Source of the DNA: Planctomycetia bacterium
GTDB taxonomy: Bacteria; Planctomycetota; Phycisphaerae; Phycisphaerales; SM1A02
Direction: 5' to 3'
DNA length: 37,333 nt
Assembly (NCBI GenBank): GCA_005792145.1
Contig: SXSS01000035.1
Span: 1-37,333 of the forward strand
Below, piece by piece: positions 8,189 to 16,900 of the stretch (positions are counted from its first letter, which is position 1; every line of letters starts with the position of its first letter). The notes beneath the pieces were generated by a model, which worked only from the letters and a program-made list of their open reading frames with translations, did no database searches and was not told the DNA's origin. Made by a program: the position numbers and the translations under genes.

Positions 8189-9145
8189 ATGCTTGACTTC
8201 GAAGTCTTTATTCAACAGCTGATCACAGGACTTTCCAATGGAATGATCATTGCGTTGATCGCCATCGGATACACGATGGTGTATGGCATCATCGAGTTGA
8301 TCAATTTCGCCCACGGGGATGTTTTTATGCTCGGCGCGTTTCTGGCATTGACATTGTTGGGCGCGCTGGGAATGGAAGCGTGGGGACCTTCTGGTCAGAT
8401 CTTTGGAGTTGCGTTGATGCTCATTGGTAGCGCCGTCTTCTGCGGGGGATTGAATTGGTCATTGGATCGCTTGGCATATCGGGCGCTGAGAAAATCTTCC
8501 AAGTTGTCGCTTCTTGTTTCGGCAATTGGATGTTCGTTCGTCTGTATGAATCTGGGATTATTCTGGGGTGGAGCTCCTATGAAGGTTTTCTCCAATGGGA
8601 ATGCTGCGGCAGCCCCGAAGGATTTTCCTGCGATCATTCCTCAAATCAATTTGTTGGGTGATGGATTCCTGCGCATTACCCCAGGGGATCTGCTTGTTTT
8701 CGCAGTCACGATCCCGCTGATGGTTGGCCTGACATTTATGGTCAAGCGAACCCGGTTGGGGCGCGCGATGCGAGCCGTTGCCCAAGATCCAACCGCGGCA
8801 TCTCTGATGGGTATTCCCGTTGACCGTGTCATCGGCGCAACATTTTTTATCGGGGGCGCGCTTGGCGGTTTCGCAAGCGTCATTTATTCGCTCTATAACA
8901 ATACGATTGGTTTTCAGATGGGCACGCGCGCGGGAATGGACGCATTCACTGCCGCAGTGCTTGGCGGCATCGGCAGTTTGCCTGGTGCGGTGCTTGGTGG
9001 TTTGACAATCGGTTGCGTGCGATCGATGAGCGATCAATATCTGGAAACACGCTGGACAAACACAATCGTCTTCGGCATTCTTGTATTGATTTTGATTTTC
9101 CGTCCAAACGGACTTCTTGGCTCGACACGCAGGGAGAAAGTCTGA
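8189..9145 (+). CDS. livH: Branched-chain amino acid ABC transporter permease LivH
   Basis: First of two inner-membrane permeases of the HAAT transporter, 318 residues with about eight hydrophobic segments. The N-terminus FIQQLITGLSNGMIIALIAIGYTMVYGIIELINFAHGD... matches the LivH pattern ALxAxGxTMVYGxxxxINFAHG. The family loop RAMRAVAQDPTAASLMGI is present, as is the later GGLGG-type repeat AVLGGIGSLPGAVLGG. Compared with typical LivH (about 290-308), it is slightly longer in the loop after the third helix. No strong Shine-Dalgarno site is seen before the ATG. livM starts 2 nt after its stop. Confidence 0.93.
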   Translation: MLDFEVFIQQLITGLSNGMIIALIAIGYTMVYGIIELINFAHGDVFMLGAFLALTLLGALGMEAWGPSGQIFGVALMLIGSAVFCGGLNWSLDRLAYRALRKSSKLSLLVSAIGCSFVCMNLGLFWGGAPMKVFSNGNAAAAPKDFPAIIPQINLLGDGFLRITPGDLLVFAVTIPLMVGLTFMVKRTRLGRAMRAVAQDPTAASLMGIPVDRVIGATFFIGGALGGFASVIYSLYNNTIGFQMGTRAGMDAFTAAVLGGIGSLPGAVLGGLTIGCVRSMSDQYLETRWTNTIVFGILVLILIFRPNGLLGSTRREKV

Positions 9146-9147
9146 CG

Positions 9148-10164
9148 ATGCGCTGGCGACCAGGTCCCATTTTCATCATTCTTGCCTTGGCTGCGTTCCT
9201 GCCACTACTTGATATTGTCTTGCCGCCAAAATTGCAGCTTTGTGAAGCAGTACGCGGCGTGTTTCTGTATGCAATCCTTGCTTTGGGATTGAATGTTGTC
9301 ACGGGATATGCAGGCCTGTTAAATCTTGGAATCGCCGCATTTATGGCCGTTGGCGCATATGCATTCGGCATTCTCACCTGCGAGATTTATCCATTTCAAC
9401 TTGGATTCTGGCCTGCGATTGCGCTGACAATTCCTATTGGAGCGTTGGCCGGTTTCATCTTGGGCGCGCCAACGCTTGGATTGCGCGGTGACTATCTCGC
9501 CATCGTGACTCTGGGCTTTGGAGAGATTGTCCAAGATGTCTTGAAGAATCTTGATGTGGTGACAAAAGGAACGCAAGGAATCAATCCACTTCCTGCGCCA
9601 AACTTTGGTGGAAGCCAATGGACGGCAGATGATGAATACAAGTGGTACTACTTGTTTTTCGCGCTCTTGGTGTTGACGGTGATCGCAGTGCGGAATTTGG
9701 AGCGCTCGCGTTTGGGGCGTGCATGGTTCAGTATCCGCGAAGACGAAATTGCCTCGCGCTCGATGGGAATCCGAGTTGAGAAAATCAAGTTGATCGCATT
9801 CGCAACTGCCGCGGCGATCGCCGCATTCGCAGGTGGACTTTCGGCGAGTGTCTTAAGTTCCACTGGCGAACCCAGCAATTATGACTTTCAGATTTCTATT
9901 CTCGCACTGTGCATTGTGATCGTTGGTGGTATCGGCAGCATCGCAGGAGTGCTTGTCGGAGCGTTGGTCATGGTTGGACTCAATTCGATCGTTCTTGTGA
10001 AGGCGACTGCCTGGATGGCTGCGAATGGGATTGGCAGTCAAGGAAATGTCTTACTTTCACCGAATAATTGGAAGTTTCTGATCTTCGGTCTTGCGTTGAT
10101 CTTGGCTGTGAGATTGAAGCCAAACGGTCTAATCCCACCGCGTATCGAGAGGGCGAAGCAATGA
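9148..10164 (+). CDS. livM: Branched-chain amino acid ABC transporter permease LivM
   Basis: Second permease of the transporter, 338 residues with about nine or ten hydrophobic segments. Family marks are ALGLNVVTGYAGLLNLG near residues 50-66, GAPTLGLRGDYLAIVTLGFGEI near 108-129, and RSMGIRVEKIKLIAFATAA further on. The frame is open upstream of the chosen start, but the ATG at 9148 has AGGGAG upstream (9130-9135) and lies just after the livH stop. The stop overlaps the livG start as ATGA, pointing to coupled translation and matched subunit amounts. Confidence 0.93.
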   Translation: MRWRPGPIFIILALAAFLPLLDIVLPPKLQLCEAVRGVFLYAILALGLNVVTGYAGLLNLGIAAFMAVGAYAFGILTCEIYPFQLGFWPAIALTIPIGALAGFILGAPTLGLRGDYLAIVTLGFGEIVQDVLKNLDVVTKGTQGINPLPAPNFGGSQWTADDEYKWYYLFFALLVLTVIAVRNLERSRLGRAWFSIREDEIASRSMGIRVEKIKLIAFATAAAIAAFAGGLSASVLSSTGEPSNYDFQISILALCIVIVGGIGSIAGVLVGALVMVGLNSIVLVKATAWMAANGIGSQGNVLLSPNNWKFLIFGLALILAVRLKPNGLIPPRIERAKQ

Positions 10165-11195
10165 GCGTCCTTCGCGCCGACGGGGTTACCGTCAAATTCG
10201 GTGGATTGGTTGCAGTGCAAGATGTGCATTTCACAGTCAATCAAGGCGAGATTTATGCCGTCATCGGCCCCAACGGCGCGGGGAAGACAACACTCTTTAA
10301 TGCCGTGACCGGAATCTATGCGCCAACAGAAGGTCATGTTGAATTCAATGGGAAAGAGATAGTGGAACCGCTGACTGGTTTGGTCATTTTCAAATTTGTG
10401 TGCGCGTTTTTCGCGGTAGGAATTTTCGCTGTCATCGGTCTTAACATCGAAACGATTTGGACTGCGGTGATCATCGACAATTATAAATTTGGTCAGCCAT
10501 TTCCATGGTCAGTCGCCGCCACCAGCTGGTTCTCAACGATCTGGAGTTTGCCTCTTGTAAAAAACCTCGTGCCACTTTTGGTTGGCGGCGGAATTGGAGC
10601 TGGCGCAGCCGCGGTCAGTTGGTCTCGTGGACGTAGTGCGCCAGATCACATCGCGCGATCTGGTGTTGCAAGAACCTTTCAAAACATTCGACTCTTCAAC
10701 GAGTTGAGTTTGGTACAGAATGTTCTCGTGGGTATGGATTATCGAATGAAAACTGGATTTATGAGCGCGCTTTTTCGGCTTCCAAGGTTCTATCGAGAAC
10801 GAAGAGAATCCCACGAATCTGCGAAGAAACTGCTCGAATTTGTTGGGCTTGGCGATCGCGCGCAGCAAGCAGCAGGGAGCTTGCCGTATGGATTTCGCCG
10901 CAGGCTGGAAATCGCTCGCGCGCTTGCAGGAAAACCAACCATCATCTTGCTTGACGAACCTGCGGCAGGAATGAATCCGTCGGAAGTTGTTGGATTGATG
11001 GCGCTCATTCGAGGAGTTCGTGATGCTGGAACAACTGTTGTCTTGATCGAACACCACATGCGATTGGTGATGGGAGTCTCTGACAAAATTCTAGTGCTCC
11101 AGTATGGAAAGCAAATTGCTGAAGGAATTCCAGAAGTGATTCGTGTGAATCCAAAAATCATCGAGGCATATCTTGGCTCGGAGGATCACGGATGA
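10161..11195 (+). CDS. livG: Branched-chain amino acid ABC transporter ATPase LivG with a membrane-like insert
   Basis: One of two ATPases that power the liv transporter. It has 344 residues against about 255 in typical LivG. Walker A GPNGAGKTT is at 36-44. The Q-loop sits in RTFQNIRLF with Gln174. The signature is LPYGFRRRLEIARAL at 241-255, Walker B ILLDEP at 262-267, and the switch region LIEHHM at 295-300. The C-terminal BCA-type tail is NPKIIEAYLG. The extra length lies between about residues 71 and 160, just after the Walker A subdomain and before IARSGVARTFQ. It holds two hydrophobic stretches (about 72-94 and 132-152) that look like transmembrane helices. The rest of the fold is intact and in frame, so this is an insert, not a frameshift. 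The signature has Phe where LivG proteins normally have Gln. Confidence 0.92.
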   Translation: MSVLRADGVTVKFGGLVAVQDVHFTVNQGEIYAVIGPNGAGKTTLFNAVTGIYAPTEGHVEFNGKEIVEPLTGLVIFKFVCAFFAVGIFAVIGLNIETIWTAVIIDNYKFGQPFPWSVAATSWFSTIWSLPLVKNLVPLLVGGGIGAGAAAVSWSRGRSAPDHIARSGVARTFQNIRLFNELSLVQNVLVGMDYRMKTGFMSALFRLPRFYRERRESHESAKKLLEFVGLGDRAQQAAGSLPYGFRRRLEIARALAGKPTIILLDEPAAGMNPSEVVGLMALIRGVRDAGTTVVLIEHHMRLVMGVSDKILVLQYGKQIAEGIPEVIRVNPKIIEAYLGSEDHG

Positions 11196-11908
11196 GCGAG
11201 TCATTGCTGGAGGTTCGAAAACTCCATGCGGGATATGGACCAATCGAGGTCTTGAAGGATGTCTCATTACATCTGGCTGAAGGTGAGATCGTCTCGCTGA
11301 TTGGATCCAATGGAGCAGGCAAGAGCACAACACTTATGTCGATCAGCCAAGTTGTCGAACCGCGCAGTGGAGATGTTCGCTTCGCTGGCGAGTCGATTCT
11401 TGGTCTTCGTCCCGACGAAGTCATCCGCCGCGGTTTGGTTCAAGTTCCAGAAGGTCGTCGTGTCTTTCCCAGAATGACCGTGCTTGAAAATCTAAAGATG
11501 GGCGCATATTTGCGGACGGACGCGTCCGCAGTCGAGCATGATCTTGGCAAGGTCTATGAATTGTTCTCGGTTCTGAAGGAACGGGGCAGTCAAATTGCTG
11601 GCACGCTTTCGGGCGGCGAACAGCAAATGCTTGCAATCGGCCGCGCTCTTATGACCAAGCCACGACTTCTGATGATGGACGAACCTTCGATGGGAATCGC
11701 GCCAATTCTTGTCAGCAAAATTTTCGCGGCGATTCGACAGTTGAATAGTGAAGGTCTGACTGTGTTGCTTGTCGAGCAGAACGCGAGAGCAGCGCTGGGA
11801 CTTTCAGCACGCGGCTATGTTTTGGAAACAGGCTTGATTGGATTTGCAGGTCCATCAAGTCAACTTCTCAGTGATCCAAGAATTCGAAGCGCATATTTGG
11901 GCGACTAA
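11192..11908 (+). CDS. livF: Branched-chain amino acid ABC transporter ATPase LivF
   Basis: Second ATPase of the transporter, 238 residues, the normal length. It has an A-loop Tyr in HAGYGPIEVL, Walker A GSNGAGKST near residue 38, the family stretch VPEGRRVFPRMTVLENL, the signature LSGGEQQMLAIGRAL, Walker B LLMMDEPSMG and the H-loop-like VEQNA (Gln in place of His, usual for LivF). The start overlaps the livG stop as ATGA. Unlike LivG, it has no insert. It is the last gene of the operon. The 23-nt gap to the convergent gene at 11932 shows no clear terminator. Confidence 0.95.
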   Translation: MSESLLEVRKLHAGYGPIEVLKDVSLHLAEGEIVSLIGSNGAGKSTTLMSISQVVEPRSGDVRFAGESILGLRPDEVIRRGLVQVPEGRRVFPRMTVLENLKMGAYLRTDASAVEHDLGKVYELFSVLKERGSQIAGTLSGGEQQMLAIGRALMTKPRLLMMDEPSMGIAPILVSKIFAAIRQLNSEGLTVLLVEQNARAALGLSARGYVLETGLIGFAGPSSQLLSDPRIRSAYLGD

Positions 11909-11931
11909 GAGAAGACGCAGGCCAAATCAAA

Positions 11932-12894
11932 TCACCATTCGTCGATTGCGGTCAGATGAACCTCTGGCTTCTTGCGCCGCATATCCAATTCGGACATCTC
12001 GTCTGGTCGTTCATCGAATGCCACGCGGTCGACTGAGAAGAATCCTTCAAAGCTCCACTCGGGCATATTTTCTTCGACATGATCATTCACAAGCCGTTCC
12101 ATTTCTGCCAGGCTTCCCGCAGTCGCCCAGACTGTGATGTATGCGCCTTTCCCACGGCGATCTTGCCGTACCGCAAGAATGATCGCATGCCAGAGCACCA
12201 TTCCAAGTCGGCGTCCACTTTCATCCACGTTTGCGTCGGGATCAACATCCAACTCCAGTCCCCACGCTTCGCGCAATTGCAGGAGAATTTCGTCCAAGTC
12301 TGGACTTTGATCATCTTCGGTGCGCAACACTTCGCGCAATTGCGAAGGAGGTTCAGGTGAATGATCGAGGTCATGCGGCCATGTTTCCAAGACTTCTCGG
12401 AGTCCATGTCGAGCGAGCATTTGTTCGACTTCACGCCGCATATTGATCGGCACATTGATCAAGAGACCCTTCCAAGTATCCAAGAAAATTTCGACAAATG
12501 GCTGCTCTGCATTCGCGCCAGCTCCGATGGAACCGTCTTCGAGAAGCAGAGGTTCGAAGCGCTTCCAGACTTTCAGAAAGTCATCAGTTGGAATCATTTC
12601 TGAACCGAGATAAATATCCAGCGCTCGATACGCATCACGCGAGCCAATCTCGACAATCGGCACAACTTCTCCGGGAAGAAAATCAAACGCATCGCGGATG
12701 ACCGCGCTCAACCGATCATGGCTGAGCACAATGTGAAACGCATAAGTGTCAGGATCGCCATCATCACCAGGCGTGTATTCGAGCGTATATCCCTGCTTGG
12801 GTGCAGGCAGCGAAATCGGTTCGATCCCAAGGGGGAATTGATATCCCTCTACTTCGGAGCGCTTCAGATCATGGCGTAATTCATACTCGCGCAT
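11932..12894 (-). CDS. Unknown conserved-looking protein downstream of the YkgJ pair (320 aa)
   Basis: I do not recognise this family. It is a soluble, acidic protein with no signal peptide or membrane segment. Features include an early FPLGIEPISLPAPKQGY stretch, a central charged region with EPPSQLREVLRTEDDQSPDLDE, and an alpha/beta-looking C-terminal half with RRLGMVLWHAIILAVRQD and YITVWATAGSLAEMERL. The frame extends upstream into the YkgJ gene, but the ATG at 12894 lies 10 nt after that gene's stop and is the most likely start. No strong Shine-Dalgarno site is visible. Its position at the end of the rpoB-rpoC-ykgJ-ykgJ run suggests co-transcription, but its function is unknown. Confidence 0.75.
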   Translation of the reverse strand: MREYELRHDLKRSEVEGYQFPLGIEPISLPAPKQGYTLEYTPGDDGDPDTYAFHIVLSHDRLSAVIRDAFDFLPGEVVPIVEIGSRDAYRALDIYLGSEMIPTDDFLKVWKRFEPLLLEDGSIGAGANAEQPFVEIFLDTWKGLLINVPINMRREVEQMLARHGLREVLETWPHDLDHSPEPPSQLREVLRTEDDQSPDLDEILLQLREAWGLELDVDPDANVDESGRRLGMVLWHAIILAVRQDRRGKGAYITVWATAGSLAEMERLVNDHVEENMPEWSFEGFFSVDRVAFDERPDEMSELDMRRKKPEVHLTAIDEW

Positions 12895-12904
12895 ATTGCC
12901 AATG

Positions 12905-13396
12905 TTACGGGAGAGACCCCTTGAAAAAAACACCTCGTTCATCCGCTGCAGAAAACGCTTTGACGAGCCATGTCCACTCCGCGCAAAGATAAGGAATGCC
13001 GCGCTCATCATGGAGAACTCGAATGGATCTGTGCAGCGATTCAGAAAGTGTCGATTGCCACATTCCGTCGCCGCGGTCGCAGAAATATGTTCTGCAACCT
13101 GTGGGGCGCTGGCCATGAATTGAACAGAGCTTGCCATCGAGATATGCGCACGCGCCTTGTTGCTGGGCTGCCGTCGCTGACTGTGTGGAAATCTTGCGCC
13201 GAGTATTTCTCCATGTCCACGCGGCTTCCAATCCTGTCACTGCAAGCAGATGGTCATGATTTTTGAATTGGCAACAGCGTCCGCTGGCAAGACAAACAGG
13301 CCTGTGTATTTCGACGACTGTTGCAGCATGTTCGTGAAGAGCTCGCAGTGCCTCGTCGATCATCGGATCGGCGGAGAGCGTCCACCAAATCCGCAT
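12905..13396 (-). CDS. YkgJ-type cysteine cluster protein 1 (possible Zn/Fe-binding)
   Basis: Small protein with the cysteine layout of the YkgJ/CxxCxxCC family, thought to bind zinc or iron; its biochemical role is not established. From the ATG at 13396 it has 163 residues. Cysteines are at 35, 41, 42, 83, 91, 101, 106 and 138. The core is CLASGRCCQF, CAYLDGKLCSIHGQRPTGCR and YFC. The RPxxCR segment is the clearest family mark. The first spacing is Cx5CC and lacks the first Cys of a full CxxCxxCC motif, so its metal site may differ from its neighbour's. A TTG at 13438 in the same frame would add 14 residues and is the main alternative start. It lies between another YkgJ gene and the unknown 320-residue gene, all leftward. 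Confidence 0.8.
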   Translation of the reverse strand: MRIWWTLSADPMIDEALRALHEHAATVVEIHRPVCLASGRCCQFKNHDHLLAVTGLEAAWTWRNTRRKISTQSATAAQQQGACAYLDGKLCSIHGQRPTGCRTYFCDRGDGMWQSTLSESLHRSIRVLHDERGIPYLCAEWTWLVKAFSAADERGVFFKGSLP

Positions 13397-13453
13397 CGTC
13401 TCATCTTGCGGTGGATGTTCTGGAAGAAAAGGATTCAACGCAGATCGGTGGGA

Positions 13454-13951
13454 TCACCACGGCGCGGAATGATTGTCAAGATGATCTCGCTCGCGCAAGA
13501 TTCGAATTTGCTCTATCGGATAGAGCGTGCCATTGTCCATTCCATGACATGGTGTCTTCGCCTTCGCCGTCTTCCAAGCCTTTGGAGTTGTCAGATTCTC
13601 CGGCCAAAATGGCCATGTTCTGCACTGTGCAGGGCGTGCGGTATAGACCCCGCAGAGCGCTCGGCCAGGTTGGCTGGTTCGGTCAAGAAAGACGCAATCA
13701 AATCCGTGTGGAGTTTCAAATTCGTTGAGCGAGCGTCGATCTGCAATTGCACGCGTGTATTTCGCTGTGAATTCTTCGTCGGTCAACCCCAGAGCGACGG
13801 CCATCGCACGACCTTCATCTGCGGTGTACCAGACAGCGCCTGGACCACCAGTGCAACAATTGCCGCACTGTGAACATGAAAAGCGCAGCCCATCCTTGTA
13901 CCACTCTTGCTTCGAGTTTTGGTTCGAGGATTCCGCATCCGAATTCGTCAT
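13454..13951 (-). CDS. YkgJ-type cysteine cluster protein 2 (CxxCxxCC)
   Basis: A 165-residue YkgJ-family protein with the full motif SCSQCGNCC (Cys 26, 29, 32, 33), then Cys 86, 100, 110 and 135 and the family segment YTARPAQCRTWPFWP. The cluster is predicted to hold zinc or iron; no reaction is known for the family. It starts 42 nt after the rpoC stop on the same strand, so it is probably read through from the polymerase operon. The next YkgJ-type gene begins within 60 nt. The two proteins are only distantly alike, sharing the Cys spacing and the RPxxCR segment, so any duplication would be old. No signal peptide is seen. Confidence 0.85.
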   Translation of the reverse strand: MTNSDAESSNQNSKQEWYKDGLRFSCSQCGNCCTGGPGAVWYTADEGRAMAVALGLTDEEFTAKYTRAIADRRSLNEFETPHGFDCVFLDRTSQPGRALCGVYTARPAQCRTWPFWPENLTTPKAWKTAKAKTPCHGMDNGTLYPIEQIRILRERDHLDNHSAPW

Positions 13952-13993
13952 AACTTCGATCGTGCTCCGTTGAATTTGTCCGACGCGGGGGAA

Positions 13994-16900
13994 TTACTCC
14001 CCGTCGTCGGCCGCTTCAAATGCCGTTGCGTTTCTCGCTTCCAGAATCAATTGTTCCTTCGAGGAATTCGCCGAAATATCCCTACCCGAAAAATCCTTGA
14101 TTGTTGGAGCCGCACCGATTCGATCTGCTCCAAGAGCTTCGGCCGCCATTGCGGCGGCTTCCATCTCGGCAGCTTCTGTGAATTCTTCACCCGTACTTTC
14201 GACGAGTTGCTTGATCACAAGATTGGTATAGATCTCGAAGCCGGTTCCAGCTGGGATGAGATGTCCAAGAAGTACGTTTTCCTTCAAACCAACGAGAGTG
14301 TCGACAGCGCCCTTGAGAGCGGCTTCGGTCAGCACCTTGGTGGTCTCCTGGAAACTTGCGCCGGAGAGGAAACTCTCGGATTGCAACGATGCCTTGGTGA
14401 TTCCCAGCAGGAGTGTTCGTGCGCGTGCAGGCTTTGGCTTGCGAGTCTTGGCGATTGCCTTGCCTGCAAGTTCTGCTTCCGCATTGGCCTGTTTCACTTC
14501 GTCCTTTGCGACGAGGCTTCCCTTGACCAATGTTGTCCCGCCAGCATCTTCGATTTTCAACATTGAAGTGAGTGAATCATTGAATCCACGGAAGACATAA
14601 CGCTCGACGACATCGTTTGGAAGCAGGGTTGTATCCCCGATCTCAACGACGCGAACCTTGCTGAGCATCTGACGCAGAACGACTTCGATGTGCTTGTCAG
14701 AAATCGGCACGCCCTGGGCGCGATACACATTCTGCACTTCGGTGAGCATGTATCGATAGAGTTCATCTTCGCCCTTGATGCCAAGGATTTCAGATGGCGT
14801 GAGCGCGCCTTCAGTCAGAGCATCTCCGGCTTCGACATTGTCGCCTGAGTGGACCAAGAGTCGCTTGCCTTGAAGCACATAGTGATCTTCAGCAAGTTCT
14901 TCTTTCGCTCCTTCAGCGTGGATTCGGATTGTCATCTTTCCACGACGCTCATTTGGAAGCAATTCAATGCGACCAGAAATTCGTGCCAACACCGCAGGAT
15001 CGCGCGGAATGCGCGCTTCGAAGATTTCCGTCACACGGGGGAGTCCACCGACGATGTCTGCGGATCGAGCCGTTCCCTTTGGAGTGAACGCAATTCTCTG
15101 ACCTGCTTCAATGACCTGTCCGTCCTTGACTTCGATGTGCGCCTTTGCTGGAAGATGGTGAAGATCGAGAACCTTGCCGGATTCGTCTTCAATCGTCAAG
15201 CGCGGATGCTTTTCACCCTTGTGCTCGATGACAACCATTTCGTCCTTGTTTGCCTTGCGTTCAATGCGAACAGTTTCGCCTTCTTGAATATCTCGGAAGT
15301 GAATTTTTCCACTCTTTTCAGCAAGAATTGGTGAAACGTGCACGTCCCATTCAAGAACAGCATGACCCTTCTTCACTTGATCGCCGGGATTCGACAACAA
15401 GATGGCGCCGTATGGAACTTTATACTTCTCAAGTTCGCGACCCTTCGCATCAAGCACGCGGACTTCTCCAGTCTTGCGCAAAGCGATTCGGTATGGAACT
15501 GCCGCGGCAGTGACTTTCGCTTCGCCGCAATCGACATATTCGATCGTTCCAGCTTGCGTGACCTTCCACTGATTTTCCGTTGTGGCACTGACGGCGATTC
15601 CACCTGTGTGGAAAGTGCGCATCGTGAGCTGAGTTCCAGGCTCGCCGATGGACTGCGCCGCAATGATTCCAACTGCAAGACCTTCTTCAACCAACTTGCC
15701 AGTGGACATATCCATTCCGTAGCAGGTTGCGCAGACGCCGCGAGGCGTTTGGCAGGTGAGCGGGCTTCGCACATAGACAGTTCGTACGCCGAGATCTTCG
15801 ATGAGTCGAGCCTTCTCAACTGTGATGATCTCGTTGCGTCCCACGATCGTTCGGTCCGTTCGTGGATCGACGATGTTCTCGCAACTTGTACGGCCCTTGA
15901 GCACGTCACGCAACGGAACATCGACTTCTTCGCCTTTGTAAACAGCTTCTTTAGCGATGCCGCGAGTTTGCTTGCAATCGTGCTCGATCACCACGACGGA
16001 CTGTGCAACGTCGCACAGTTTTCGCGTGAGGTAGCCCGAATCTGCAGTCTTGAGCGCAGTATCGGAAAGACCCTTACGCGCACCGTGTGTCGAGGAGAAA
16101 TACTCAATGACGGACAATCCTTCGCGGAAGTTCGACTTGATCGGTGTTTCCATAATCTCGCCACTCGGCTTCGCCATCTGTCCGCGCATACCGGCCAGCT
16201 GCTGCATCTGAGTTTTGTTTCCTCGAGCGCCGGAGTCCATGAACAAGAACACGGGATTGAGGTATCGAGCAGATGGACTTGCGGGAGAAGGGGATCCTGG
16301 AACATTTCCAGCGACATGCTTCGTTCCAGCAACTTGATTTCGTCGATCGGTCTTGAGCGATTCCAACACCATCGCAGAAAGTCCATCGCGACACTTCGAC
16401 CAAGCATCCATCACGCGATTTCGTCGTTCGTCATCGGTGGTGTTGCCGTCGTCATAATCCTTGCGAGCCTGATCAACCTTCTTCTGACTTTCAGCGATCA
16501 GTTTTTCCTTGTTTTCAGGAATGTGCAGATCGGTGATGCCGAATGAAAGTCCACTGGTTGTACTGGCCTTGAATCCAGTTTCCTTCAGCGCATCGAGCAA
16601 CTCGATGGTCGCAGCTTTTCCGCGACGAGCGAATGTGTCGTCGATGACGCGAGCTGCGCCCTTCTTGCCAAGAGCGCAGTTGTAAAACGGCATTCCTTGA
16701 GCAAGAATTTCGGAGAAGATGATGCGTCCGACTGTCGTTCGGATACGGCGATGCGCTGGGGCTGGAACAGCGGCATCGTTTGCGCCATTGATGACCTCGG
16801 CGAATCGATCAAGTCGAACATCCGCCCATTCGTGAACGCCAATCTTGCGAAGTTCATGCGCCAAGAGGAGTTCGTTGACGCTTGAGAAAGTCGGAACCTT

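Noticed and set aside
11909-11931. Terminator between livF and the convergent unknown gene
   Set aside because: Only 23 nt with no stem or U-run on either strand.
13250-13873. 207-codon open frame antisense to the YkgJ genes
   Set aside because: The YkgJ genes on the other strand carry the conserved cysteine motifs; this frame shows none.
15338-16546. 402-codon open frame antisense to rpoC
   Set aside because: It is a by-product of the codon bias of rpoC on the other strand; the translation has no recognisable domain and rpoC is certain.
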